Shown: piece after piece, positions 1 through 7,443 of the stretch
Layout: each line of letters opens with the position of its first letter
How positions within the stretch are numbered: position 1 is the first letter of the stretch
Source of the DNA: Methyloligella sp.
GTDB taxonomy: Bacteria; Pseudomonadota; Alphaproteobacteria; Rhizobiales; JALUTE01
Direction of reading: 5' to 3'
Assembly (NCBI GenBank): GCA_027058255.1
Contig: JALUTE010000167.1
Coordinates: forward strand, 1 to 14,865
Length of the DNA: 14,865 nt
Translations under genes and position numbers: made by a program
Notes under the pieces: model-generated
Told to the model about the DNA's origin: nothing
Databases searched by the model: none
The model's input: only the letters and a program-made list of their open reading frames with translations

Positions 1-269
1 CGGTCCACGTGATGGTCGAGCGCATCGCGGGACTGCCTGGCGTTCTCCTGGACCCGGCGGAGGTGGAGACCAATCTCGTCTTTTTCGAGATGGCGGACGG
101 GCCGGATGCGGCCCGCGATCTCCTGCGCGCCCTCGCCGAGCGGGGCATCCGCATCGGTCTGGCGGGCGGGGCGCGGCTGCGGGCCGTGACCCATCTCGGA
201 GTCACGCGCGAGGAGGTGCTCGAGGCTGCCGACGCCATGGCGGACATCCTCACGCCGGCCACGGCTTGA
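1..269 (+). CDS. ltaE: Low-specificity L-threonine aldolase, C-terminal fragment
   Basis: The reading frame is open from the left edge (first full codon at base 3) to TGA at 267-269, so only the last ~89 residues are present. The fragment has the small C-terminal domain of fold-type I PLP aldolases: a VETNLVFFEM strand, then a helix with an ERGIRIG turn, then the end motif LRAVTHLGVTREEV, which resembles the (I/L)R-x-VTH-x-(D/G)-(V/I)-(S/T)-x-E-(D/E) ending of L-threonine aldolases. Family members cleave L-threonine or L-allo-threonine to glycine and acetaldehyde in the cytosol. The PLP lysine lies outside the window and cannot be checked. The next gene starts 13 bases after the stop on the same strand, so the two are probably co-transcribed. 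The family call is from remembered motifs. A related beta-eliminating lyase is the main alternative. Confidence 0.8.
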   Translation, partial: VHVMVERIAGLPGVLLDPAEVETNLVFFEMADGPDAARDLLRALAERGIRIGLAGGARLRAVTHLGVTREEVLEAADAMADILTPATA

Positions 270-282
270 AAGAGGGGGCACC

Positions 283-1740
283 ATGGCACAGCCAGAGGTC
301 TCGACAGCCGCCGAGGGGGACGCCGTTACACGGCGCAAGGCCACCCCGCAGGCGCTCGGCTCCGTTCTCGACAGCCTGCGGCAGCATTTGCCGGGCCGCG
401 TGGAGACGGGCGAGGCGGTGCGGCGCCAGCACGGCCACACGCTCACCTGGGTGCCGAACATCCCCCCCGACGCCGTCGTCTTCGCCGAGAGCACCGAGGA
501 GGTGGCCGAGATCGTGCGCCTGTGCGCGCGCCATGGCGTGCCCCTCATCCCCTATGGCGCCGGCACATCGCTCGAGGGCCATCTCAACGCGCCCCTCGGC
601 GGCATCTCCCTCGATCTCTCGCGCATGACCCGCATTCTCGAGGTCAATGACCGCGATCTCGACGTCACCGTGGAGGCGGGCGTCACCCGCGAGGCGCTGG
701 AGAGCCATCTGCGCGACACGGGCCTCTTCTTCCCCGTGGACCCAGGCGCCCGCGAGGCGACCCTCGGCGGCATGGCGGCCACCCGCGCCTCGGGCACCAC
801 CACCGTCAAATACGGCTCCATGCGCGAGAACGTGCTCTCGCTTCGGGCGGTGATGGCCGATGGCCGCATCATCCGCACGGCCCGGCGGGCACGCAAATCG
901 GCGGCCGGCTACGATCTCACGCGGCTGCTCGTCGGCTCGGAGGGCACGCTCGGCATCATCACCGAGCTGACCCTGCGCCTCTATGGCCGCCCCGATGCAA
1001 TTCTCGCGGCGGTGTGCCCCTTCGCCGCGCTGGACGGTGCGTGCAATGCCGTCATCCAGGCCATACAACTCGGCCTCGGCGTGGCGCGGATCGAGCTGCT
1101 CGACCCGCTCTCCATCCGGGCCGTCAACGCCTATTCCAAGCTCGCCCTCGAGGAAGCGCCGACCCTCTTCCTGGAGTTCCACGGAACGAAGGCGGCGCTC
1201 GATGAGCAGATCACCGTGTTTCGCGAGATCGCCGAGGCGGAGGGCGCCTTGCGCTTCGACTGGGCCGCCAAGCCGGAAGAGCGATCCCGCCTCTGGCGCG
1301 CCCGGCACGATGCGTTCTGGGCGCTCGGCCATCTGCGCCCGGGCGCGGAGGCCGTGGTCACGGATGTCTGCGTGCCGATCTCGCGCCTTGCCGACTGCGT
1401 GGCCGAGACCGAGGCCGACATCGCGTCGGAGGGCTTCATCGCCCCGCTCGTCGGCCATGTGGGCGATGGCAATTTCCACCTCGTCCTGCTCGTCGATCGG
1501 AAGGATTCCGCGGAGCGCGCGCGTGCGGCGGCCTTCCTCGACCGTCTGGTCGGGCGCGCGCTCGCCATGGGCGGCACGGCGACGGGCGAGCACGGCATCG
1601 GCATGGGCAAGATCGCCCACATGGCCGCCGAGCACGGGCCCGCGCTCGCCGTCATGCGCGCCATCAAGCAGGCGCTCGACCCGGCCGGCATTCTCAATCC
1701 GGGCAAGATCCTCCCGCCCGAGGACGCGGGTACAGGCTAA
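283..1740 (+). CDS. FAD-linked oxidoreductase of the D-lactate dehydrogenase (cytochrome)/glycolate oxidase GlcD type
   Basis: A 485-residue protein, normal length for single-subunit D-lactate dehydrogenase/GlcD flavoproteins. The N-terminal FAD-binding (PCMH-type) domain has PYGAGTSLEGH at residues 90-100, a DPGAREATLGGMAATRASG segment near 133-151 and GSEGTLGII at 218-226. The C-terminal substrate domain has GHVGDGNFH at 391-399, GEHGIGMGK at 435-443 and the closing LDPAGILNPGKI at 465-476. Such enzymes oxidise a 2-hydroxy acid (D-lactate, glycolate or D-2-hydroxyglutarate) and pass electrons to cytochrome c or quinone. No signal peptide or membrane segment is evident. The ATG at 283 follows an AGAGGGGG Shine-Dalgarno and lies 13 bases after the threonine aldolase stop, suggesting an operon. 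Substrate cannot be read from sequence. D-lactate is the usual assignment for the single-subunit form; glycolate would fit the glyoxylate pathway at 9.3-14.7 kb. No GlcE or GlcF partner is visible here. Confidence 0.88.
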   Translation: MAQPEVSTAAEGDAVTRRKATPQALGSVLDSLRQHLPGRVETGEAVRRQHGHTLTWVPNIPPDAVVFAESTEEVAEIVRLCARHGVPLIPYGAGTSLEGHLNAPLGGISLDLSRMTRILEVNDRDLDVTVEAGVTREALESHLRDTGLFFPVDPGAREATLGGMAATRASGTTTVKYGSMRENVLSLRAVMADGRIIRTARRARKSAAGYDLTRLLVGSEGTLGIITELTLRLYGRPDAILAAVCPFAALDGACNAVIQAIQLGLGVARIELLDPLSIRAVNAYSKLALEEAPTLFLEFHGTKAALDEQITVFREIAEAEGALRFDWAAKPEERSRLWRARHDAFWALGHLRPGAEAVVTDVCVPISRLADCVAETEADIASEGFIAPLVGHVGDGNFHLVLLVDRKDSAERARAAAFLDRLVGRALAMGGTATGEHGIGMGKIAHMAAEHGPALAVMRAIKQALDPAGILNPGKILPPEDAGTG

Positions 1741-1847
1741 AGGCGCGCCGGCGGGGCTCGGATCCGCGCAGCCGCGCAGCCGACAGGCGCTCGCTCGGCC
1801 TTGCCGCCGCGCCCTCCCTCCGGCTCACCGTCGGTGCGCTGCTGCGC

Positions 1848-1862
1848 AGGGCGATGCGCCCT
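1848..1862. terminator. Short hairpin between convergent genes
   Basis: A perfect 6-bp stem with a 3-base loop (AGGGCG-ATG-CGCCCT) lies between the stop of the FAD oxidoreductase gene at 1740 and the stop of the convergent mscS-type gene at 1897. Its position suits a bidirectional terminator, but no T-tract follows on either strand, so it may be chance in GC-rich DNA. Nothing else is recognisable in the 156-base gap. Confidence 0.25.
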
Positions 1863-1896
1863 CTCCGCGTGGTCGCCCGTGTGCAGCGGTGAGGGG

Positions 1897-2775
1897 TCAG
1901 GCGGAGGGTGCGGCCGGCACGCGCGGCTCGTCGCCTGAAGGCCCGGGCGAGAGAATGACCTGGCGGTGCGGATAGGGGATGGTCACGCCCGCCTCGTCCA
2001 GGGCGTATTTCACCGCGCGCATCAGATCGCGCTTGACGTCCCAGAACTGGGTCTTGCGGGCCCAGGCGCGCATCTCCAGATCCACCGAGCTCTCCGCCAG
2101 GGCGCGCACGAACACGGCCGGCGGCGGGCGCTTCAAGAGGCGCTCCTCCCGCTCCATGACCTGTTGCAGGACCGCCATCGCCTGGTCGATGTCGTCGTCA
2201 TAGGAGATCGAGACCACGATATCGATGCGCCGGCGCGGGCGCATGGTGAAATTGGTGATGGTGCTGGAGAAGATTTTCGCGTTCGGCACGGCGATGAAGA
2301 TGTTGTCCGGCGTGTGCAGCCGGGTCATGAACAGGCCGATCTCGTCCACCGTGCCGCTCTCGCCGGCGACCCGCACCGAGTCGCCCACCCGGAAGGGGCG
2401 CAGGATCAGCAGCATCAGGCCGGCCGCCACGTTTTGCAGCGTGCCCTGGAGGGCAAGGCCGATGGCGAGCCCCGCCGTGCCCAGAACCGCGATGATGCTG
2501 GCCGTCTGGACGCCGAACTCGGCGAGCACCAGAATGGCCGTGAGAATGAGGATGGAATAGCGGACGATCTGTGCGAGGATCGGCACCAGGGTCTGGTCGA
2601 ATTTCTCGATGGCCTCGAGCTTGCGGCGCACCGCCCGGCTCGCCCAGCCCGAGACGGTGATGCCGGCGATGAGCAGGGCGATCGCCGTCGCCAGGCTCAG
2701 ACCATAGGACACGCCCGCCTCCAGAAGCGCGGCGGCCTGGGTCTTGATCGTTGCAATATCCACCGTTTCCGCCAT
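1897..2775 (-). CDS. mscS: Small-conductance mechanosensitive channel, MscS family
   Basis: A 292-residue inner-membrane protein close in length and layout to E. coli MscS (286 aa). It has three hydrophobic segments: about residues 21-41, 63-87 and the pore-lining TM3 at about 92-125. TM3 carries the Gly/Ala-rich pattern GTAGLAIGLALQGTLQNVAAG, ending in the LRPFRVGD turn that leads into the cytoplasmic beta domain. The cytoplasmic part includes VPNAKIFSSTITNF and a C-terminal alpha/beta segment ending IPYPHRQV, as in MscS. The protein forms a heptameric channel that opens on membrane tension during hypo-osmotic shock. I chose the ATG at 2775 because its N-terminus lines up with E. coli MscS; a GTG at 2805 would add ten residues but has no clear ribosome site. 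The gene stands alone, convergent with the oxidoreductase and divergent from the small membrane protein gene. Confidence 0.93.
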   Translation of the reverse strand: MAETVDIATIKTQAAALLEAGVSYGLSLATAIALLIAGITVSGWASRAVRRKLEAIEKFDQTLVPILAQIVRYSILILTAILVLAEFGVQTASIIAVLGTAGLAIGLALQGTLQNVAAGLMLLILRPFRVGDSVRVAGESGTVDEIGLFMTRLHTPDNIFIAVPNAKIFSSTITNFTMRPRRRIDIVVSISYDDDIDQAMAVLQQVMEREERLLKRPPPAVFVRALAESSVDLEMRAWARKTQFWDVKRDLMRAVKYALDEAGVTIPYPHRQVILSPGPSGDEPRVPAAPSA

Positions 2776-3077
2776 GGTCGTGTCTCGAATGTCCTTCGAT
2801 CCCACAAGGGCTATGGCCGTGTTCAGGGCAGCCTTTTCCCGCAGGACGGCAAGGGGTCGCCTTCCGCAGGAGCTGCGTTGCGAGATACCATGGAACGCAG
2901 CGATGCCGCAGGGCGGTCGGCGGCCTTATCCACAAAGGCTTCACCGGCGGCGGCCGGCCGCTCGGCCAAGAGGCGGTGCGCACGCCCGCCGGGGGTTCAG
3001 AAGTTCGACGATCGCGGCCATAATGCGGTCACGATCGGACCGCACGACCTGAGAATTGACAGCGGGAAGCCAATTTC
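2776..3077. other. Divergent intergenic region, no gene seen
   Basis: About 300 bases between the divergent mscS-type gene and the small membrane protein gene. A + strand frame is open through here but has no recognisable protein. The stretch presumably holds both promoters. A TTGACA at 3056-3061 is a perfect -35 hexamer, but no -10 hexamer sits at the right distance before the ATG at 3078. A TTATCCACA at 2926-2934 matches the DnaA-box consensus but is isolated. Confidence 0.5.
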
Positions 3078-3224
3078 ATGCCGAGTCTCATACGTTTTGT
3101 CGTCGTCCTGGGGGTCTTGGGCGGGATCGTGTTCGGAGGGCTCTACATCCTCGCGGAGTTTTTCGAGCCCGTGCCCAAGGAGGTGACCAAGCCTGTCTAT
3201 GGCATCAAGGTTCGCACGCGCTAG
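3078..3224 (+). CDS. Small single-pass membrane protein (48 aa), function unknown
   Basis: A 48-residue ORF from ATG 3078 to TAG 3222-3224. The N-terminus is MPSLIRF followed by one hydrophobic segment (about residues 5-27, VVVLGVLGGIVFGGLYILA), then FFEPVPKEVT and a short basic tail. The layout of a short basic start, one transmembrane helix, an (F/V)EP-x-P(R/K)E(V/M)T motif and a short tail matches a small protein family I remember as common in Rhizobiales and often mislabelled 'histidine kinase'; that recall is unchecked. It has no kinase domain. A purine-rich GGGAAG lies about 10 bases upstream of the start. The stop is 49 bases before the preferred start of the exported protein downstream, so they may share an operon. 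Its 3' end contains AAGGAGGTGA, a near-perfect Shine-Dalgarno that may also serve the next gene. Confidence 0.65.
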   Translation: MPSLIRFVVVLGVLGGIVFGGLYILAEFFEPVPKEVTKPVYGIKVRTR

Positions 3225-3273
3225 AGGCGCCCGCTGCGCGCATTGCCAAGCGCGCTCGCCCTCTGGGAGGGCC

Positions 3274-4950
3274 ATGCCGTTGCCACTGCTGGTCGGCGGC
3301 CTCGTCGCGGGCATGATGACGATGACGCTCGGCGCCGGGAAGGTCCATGCCGGCCCGATCGAGTCGGGTGAGCTGCCGCCGGTCATGGCGCCGCCTGCCG
3401 GTGACGGTCCATCCGCGGCGCTTCCCTATGATCTTTGGGGCGACATGGATATCGGCGCGCTCGAGGCGCTGCTGGCCAAGCTGGACCTTCCGCCCCGCTC
3501 GCCCGCCCTCTCCTCGCTATGGCGCCGTCTCATGACCGCGGGCGGCCCGCCGCCCCGGGGCGGTCGCACGGCAGGGCACTTTCTCGCCCTGAGGCTGGAG
3601 GCACTCTGGCGCGCCGGGCTGGTGGACGAGGTGGCCCGCCTCGCGGCCTCGAGCGGCAAGGCAAGCGAGCCGGTGGTCGCCGTCGCACTCGCGCGGGCAG
3701 AGCTCGCCCAGGGGCAGGTGGCCGGCGCCTGCGAGCGCGTGCGGGCGATTCCGGTTCACACCGCCGTGATGCCCAAAGCCATGCGGGGCGATGCGGTGCT
3801 CATCTCGGCCTGGTGCGCGGCGCGCGAGAAGCGCTACCGGGCGGCCCTGCTCACCATCGAGCTCGGATTCGACCAGGGGCTGGATGCACCGCTCGCCTTC
3901 GACATCGTCAGCGATCTTGCCGCCGGCATGCCGCGCCGCGCCAAACGCCGGCGCGCCAAGACTCGCCTGCCCAAGCGCGTGCGGCTGATCGACCATCTGT
4001 TCCTCTCGCTCGTGCCCGGACCGCGTGTGGACGCCGTCATTCCGCGCGCCGAGCCGGCGCTGCTGGTGGCGCTCGCCCGTGACGGCTCTCTCGCGCCGCG
4101 CCATCGTATCGCCGCAGCCGAGGCGGCGGCCCGCATCGGCGCCCTCGATGCCGAGGGCCTCGGGCGTGCCTATGAAAGCGCCCCGAGGGCGGCGCGTCCC
4201 GTCTCCGCCGGCGCTGCGAAACGGCTGGAGCGGGCCCGGCTCTGGCGTGCAATCGCCGCCGAGGCCGATCCCGCGCGCAAGGCGCGTCTCGTGCGCGATC
4301 TGCTCGGCCTCGGCCAGGGGGCGGACCTTTACGAGCCGATGGCACGGCTGCTCGCCGGCGCCGTGCGGGATATCCCGCAAAACGCGGCCACGGCCTGGTT
4401 CGCCGAGACGGGCATCGAGATTGCCGCTGCAGCCGGCGACTTCCAGCGCGCCCTCGGCTGGGCCGTGTTCGGCAGCGCCGAGGAGAGCTCGGGAAGCGGG
4501 CTGCTCCATTGGCTGACCCTGCTCGACATCGGCCAGGGCGAGGCGTTGGTGCCGCGAGGCTCCGGCATCGCGCTGACCGAGGAGATGGCGCTCGCAGGCC
4601 GCTTCGCCCCCCGTGTCTTGCATCTCCTGGTCACCGTGCTCGACGCGCTCGCCTATGAGGTGCCGATTCCCCTCTGGGAGGCGGCGAGCCGCACGCCGCA
4701 GCCCAATGACGGCTACCTTCCGCCGACCGGCCTTCTCTCCGAGCTCCAAGCGGCGGCCAAGGCCAGGGCCTATGGCAAGACGGTGCTTCTCGCCATGGCG
4801 GCGCTCGGGCCGAAGGGGCCGCGCGGCGCGCATATGATCACCCTTGCCGATACCATCCGCGCCTTGCGGGCGGCGGGCCTGGAGCGCGATGCGCGGCGCA
4901 TCGGCTTCGAGGCGCTCTTTCCCCTTTGGCCGCGCCGCGCCAGCCATTGA
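3274..4950 (+). CDS. Exported helical protein of unknown function (558 aa)
   Basis: I do not recognise this protein. From the ATG at 3274 it begins with a hydrophobic stretch (MPLPLLVGGLVAGMMTMTLG) followed by AGKVHA-GP, a plausible signal-peptidase site near residue 26, so the rest is probably periplasmic. The mature part is rich in Ala, Leu, Arg and Glu and appears to be helix after helix, like TPR or other alpha-solenoid repeats, with no catalytic motif visible. A basic patch (MPRRAKRRRAKTRLPKRVR) lies near residues 219-237. An in-frame ATG at 3199 would add 25 residues with many Arg and overlap the previous gene by 26 bases; it has a strong but distant AAGGAGGTGA 12-15 bases upstream. The 3274 start has GGGAGG only 3 bases away. 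I prefer 3274 because it gives a normal signal peptide. GC-rich third positions support coding. Confidence 0.72.
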   Translation: MPLPLLVGGLVAGMMTMTLGAGKVHAGPIESGELPPVMAPPAGDGPSAALPYDLWGDMDIGALEALLAKLDLPPRSPALSSLWRRLMTAGGPPPRGGRTAGHFLALRLEALWRAGLVDEVARLAASSGKASEPVVAVALARAELAQGQVAGACERVRAIPVHTAVMPKAMRGDAVLISAWCAAREKRYRAALLTIELGFDQGLDAPLAFDIVSDLAAGMPRRAKRRRAKTRLPKRVRLIDHLFLSLVPGPRVDAVIPRAEPALLVALARDGSLAPRHRIAAAEAAARIGALDAEGLGRAYESAPRAARPVSAGAAKRLERARLWRAIAAEADPARKARLVRDLLGLGQGADLYEPMARLLAGAVRDIPQNAATAWFAETGIEIAAAAGDFQRALGWAVFGSAEESSGSGLLHWLTLLDIGQGEALVPRGSGIALTEEMALAGRFAPRVLHLLVTVLDALAYEVPIPLWEAASRTPQPNDGYLPPTGLLSELQAAAKARAYGKTVLLAMAALGPKGPRGAHMITLADTIRALRAAGLERDARRIGFEALFPLWPRRASH

Positions 4951-5089
4951 TCCGCTGGCGCATGTGCGAGCTCGGCGATGGCGAGCCGGACACTCGCAAT
5001 CCGGGGCGCGCGCTACCCGGTTCTGCCGCCAGGGCCGGGCAGTGGGCTTGAAGTTCGCTCCGACTGCGGGCATGTGTGCAGCCATGGCC

Positions 5090-5109
5090 GCTCCGCGCGC
5101 CAGCGGAGC
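5090..5109. other. Inverted repeat upstream of the oligopeptidase gene
   Basis: GCTCCG at 5090-5095 and CGGAGC at 5104-5109 form a 6-bp stem with an 8-base loop in the 198-base gap between the exported protein and the oligopeptidase gene. It could be a weak terminator or a leader hairpin, or chance. There is no T-tract. Confidence 0.2.
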
Positions 5110-5148
5110 CGTGAGCGAGAACGAGAGGGCAGCGCCCGAGGAGGTTGC

Positions 5149-7011
5149 ATGGATCGCGGTGATCGGGTTTGGGACCGGGAGCAGGAGGCGGGCGGCGCCG
5201 GCGCCGCGGCAGACGGGCCGGATCTCGGCCCCATGCCGGAATGGGATCTGGACGATCTCTATCCGGCGCCCGATTCGGAGGCGCTCACGGCCGATCTCGA
5301 GGCCGCCGAGCGGAGCGCCAAGGCCCTCGCCGAGCGCTGCCGGGGCAAGCTCGCCGCCATGGCCGAGGCGGGTGCGCCGCTCGCCGAGGCCATTGGCGAC
5401 TACGAGGCGCTACAGGACCGGGTGGGGCGCATCGGCTCCTATGCAGGGCTGCGCTATGCCGCCGACACGGCCGACCCGGAGCGGGCGAAGTTCCTCGGCG
5501 ACATCCAGGGCCGGTTGACCGAGATCGGCACATCGGTGCTCTTTTTCACCCTGGAGCTCAACAAGATCGACGATGCGGTTCTGGAGAGCGCCTTCGCTTC
5601 CTCGCCGGAGCTCGCTCATTTCCGGCCCTGGATCGAGGATCTGCGCAAGGCGCGGCCCTATCAGCTCGATGAGGAGATCGAGCGCCTCTTTCACGAGAAG
5701 TCACTCACCTGCGCCGCCGCCTGGAACCGGCTTTTCAACGAGACGACGACGGCGCTGCGCTTCGAGGTGGATGGAGAGCGCCTCGCCATCGAGCCGACAC
5801 TCAACCTGCTCATGGACCCGAGCGAGGAGAGGCGCCGCGCGGCCGCCGAGGCGCTCGCCAAGGTCTATGGCGAGAATCTGCGCCTTTTCACCCTCATCAC
5901 CAACACCCTCGCCAAGGACAAGGAGATCTCCGACCGCTGGCGCGGTTTCGAGGACGTGGCCGACAGCCGCCATCTCGCCAACCGCGTGGAGCGCGAGGTG
6001 GTCGAGGCGCTGGTCGAGACCGTGCGGGGGCACTATCCCGCCATCGCCCATCGCTATTACGCCATGAAGGCGAAATGGCTCGGCAAGGACAAGCTCATGC
6101 ACTGGGACCGCAACGCGCCCCTGCCCGAGCAGCCGGAGCGGCTCTTCGCCTGGGACGAGGCGCGTGCGGTCGTCCTCGGCGCCTATGGCGCCTTCTCACC
6201 GAAAATGGCGGAGATCGCCGAGCCCTTCTTCGAGAAGGGCTGGATCGACGCCCCCGTGCGGGAGGGCAAGTCGCCGGGGGCCTTTTCCCACCCCACCGTG
6301 CCGAGCGCCCATCCCTACATCCTGCTGAACTATCAGGGCCGCCCCCGGGACGTGATGACCCTCGCCCATGAGCTCGGCCATGGCGTGCATCAGGTGCTTG
6401 CCGCCGTCCAGGGCCCGCTCATGGCGCCCACCCCGCTCACCCTTGCCGAGACGGCGAGCGTGTTCGGCGAGATGCTGACCTTCCGCGCGCTTCTCGAGCG
6501 CACGCCATCCGGCCCCGAGCGCAAGGCCCTGCTCGCCGGCAAGGTCGAGGACATGATCAACACGGTGGTGCGCCAGATCGCCTTCTACAGCTTCGAGCGC
6601 AAGGTGCATCTCGCGCGCCGCAAGGGCGAGCTCACAGGCGAGCAGATCGGCGCCATGTGGCTGGAGGTGCAGGGCGAGAGCCTCGGGCCCGCGGTGGAGC
6701 TCGGCCCGGGCTATGAGCATTTCTGGTGCTACATCCCGCACTTCATCCATTCGCCCTTCTATGTCTACGCCTATGCCTTCGGCGACTGCCTGGTGAACTC
6801 CCTCTATGCGGTCTATGAGGAGGAGGCCGGCGAGGGGGGCGATGCATCCTTCCAGGAGCGCTATTTCGAGATGTTGCGCGCCGGCGGCACCAAGCACCAT
6901 TCGGAGCTGCTCGCCCCCTTCGGACTCGATGCGCGCGATGCGGATTTCTGGGCGCGCGGGCTCTCCCTCATCACGCGCATGATCGACGAGCTGGAGGCCA
7001 TGGACGTCTGA
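5149..7011 (+). CDS. M3-family zinc oligoendopeptidase (PepF-like)
   Basis: A 620-residue cytosolic metallopeptidase, typical of the M3B oligoendopeptidase F family. The zinc site is AHELGHGVHQ, with H407-E408-x-x-H411 and the third ligand Glu434 in LAETASVFGEM. The N-terminal half is helical and contains the family-type opening PEWDLDDLYP and the FNETTTALRFEVDG segment. The C-terminal substrate region has HFIHSPFYVYAYAFGDCLVNSL, the aromatic-rich segment of PepF-like proteins. It cleaves short peptides during peptide turnover. The ATG at 5149 follows AGGAGG at a 4-base spacing. An in-frame ATG at 4978 would add 57 residues of low-complexity, Arg-rich sequence that does not resemble the family, so I rejected it. 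The gene stands alone; a GC hairpin lies 12 bases past the stop. Confidence 0.93.
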   Translation: MDRGDRVWDREQEAGGAGAAADGPDLGPMPEWDLDDLYPAPDSEALTADLEAAERSAKALAERCRGKLAAMAEAGAPLAEAIGDYEALQDRVGRIGSYAGLRYAADTADPERAKFLGDIQGRLTEIGTSVLFFTLELNKIDDAVLESAFASSPELAHFRPWIEDLRKARPYQLDEEIERLFHEKSLTCAAAWNRLFNETTTALRFEVDGERLAIEPTLNLLMDPSEERRRAAAEALAKVYGENLRLFTLITNTLAKDKEISDRWRGFEDVADSRHLANRVEREVVEALVETVRGHYPAIAHRYYAMKAKWLGKDKLMHWDRNAPLPEQPERLFAWDEARAVVLGAYGAFSPKMAEIAEPFFEKGWIDAPVREGKSPGAFSHPTVPSAHPYILLNYQGRPRDVMTLAHELGHGVHQVLAAVQGPLMAPTPLTLAETASVFGEMLTFRALLERTPSGPERKALLAGKVEDMINTVVRQIAFYSFERKVHLARRKGELTGEQIGAMWLEVQGESLGPAVELGPGYEHFWCYIPHFIHSPFYVYAYAFGDCLVNSLYAVYEEEAGEGGDASFQERYFEMLRAGGTKHHSELLAPFGLDARDADFWARGLSLITRMIDELEAMDV

Positions 7012-7022
7012 GCCCCGGCCTT

Positions 7023-7038
7023 GCCCGCGCAGGCGGGC
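7023..7038 (+). terminator. GC-rich hairpin after the oligopeptidase gene
   Basis: GCCCGC (7023-7028), a 4-base loop and GCGGGC (7033-7038) form a 6-bp all-GC stem starting 12 bases after the TGA at 7009-7011. The position fits a terminator. No T-tract follows, so intrinsic termination would be weak. Confidence 0.35.
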
Positions 7039-7069
7039 GCGAGCCGCCCATGCGGCCCAGCCCACATCC

Positions 7070-7336
7070 TAGAGCCTGTTCAACTTGCATGGATGCATAG
7101 CCGGCATTTCTGAGATAGTTGGCGCACTCTTCTGGGGAGAATTGATCCAGCAAGCCGCCGATGGCGTCTGAGATGGCGCCAATGATCGGGCCGTTGACGA
7201 CGCAGGCCGCCTCGATGCGGTCGCACCGGAGCGGCAATGAAGGTCATGGTGCGCCAGTGGCCGTGCGGTACGACATGCCGGCCTCAACGGTCGCCTTGAT
7301 CCGTGTGCGAGGATCGGGACTGAGTGGTTTGACCAT
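7070..7336 (-). pseudogene. Degenerate IS630-type transposase
   Basis: On the - strand, an ATG at 7334-7336, preceded by GGAAAGGAAG, opens with MVKPLSPDPRTRIKATVEAG, like the N-terminal helix-turn-helix domain of IS630 transposases. After about 26 residues it runs straight into a mid-protein segment: GHWRTMTFIAA (7262-7230, one frame) continuing as LRCDRIEAACVVNGPI in another frame. A small indel near 7230 and an in-frame TGA therefore break the frame. A second join then leads to the family's C-terminal segment DAIGGLLDQFSPEECANYLRNAGYAS. The middle of the protein, including the whole DDE catalytic region and the usual PPYSPDLNPIE-type motif, is absent. No functional transposase can be made. 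The family assignment rests on remembered motifs, which are characteristic. Confidence 0.75.
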
Positions 7337-7443
7337 GGATGCTGGCTTCCTTTCCAGCACCCATCACGCGGCGCCCTTCTTGAATCACTGTAAGCAAGAA
7401 AAGGGAATCCCAAAACGATTCCGCAAAACTTGAACGCGCTCTA
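7070..7443 (-). mobile_element. IS630-family element remnant (internally deleted, MITE-like)
   Basis: The ends are imperfect inverted repeats. The left end reads CTAGAGCCTGTTCAACTT from 7069, and the right end read inward from 7444 is CTAGAGCGCGTTCAAGTT, giving 15 matches in 18. Each end carries TA, the target dinucleotide duplicated by IS630/Tc1-type transposons, so the element would span TA to TA, about 374 bases. Inside, the - strand encodes pieces of an IS630-type transposase. Full elements of this family are about 1 kb, so most of the gene is gone. The interior is clearly richer in A+T than its surroundings, consistent with foreign origin. It lies between the oligopeptidase gene and the protease pair and disrupts neither. 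Confidence 0.75.

Noticed and set aside
250..1635. A 461-codon open frame on the - strand opposite the FAD oxidoreductase gene
   Set aside because: It is the antisense shadow of a GC-rich gene: high Gly/Arg/His/Asp content, no family motifs, while the + strand carries a complete flavoprotein.
2926..2934. Perfect DnaA-box sequence TTATCCACA
   Set aside because: It is a single site. No cluster of boxes, AT-rich unwinding region, dnaA/dnaN/parAB genes or iterons are nearby, so it is not evidence for an origin.
3056..3061. TTGACA as a -35 box for the small membrane protein gene
   Set aside because: Seventeen bases downstream lies TGCCGA, inside the coding sequence, so no usable -10 pairs with it ahead of the start codon.
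3517..5085. A 522-codon - strand frame opposite the exported protein gene
   Set aside because: The composition is typical of antisense reading. The + strand frame has a signal peptide and plausible helices, which is the better explanation.
4978..5148. N-terminal extension of the oligoendopeptidase from the ATG at 4978
   Set aside because: The 57 extra residues are Arg/Ser/Gly-rich and unlike the family, and an ideal AGGAGG precedes the internal ATG at 5149.
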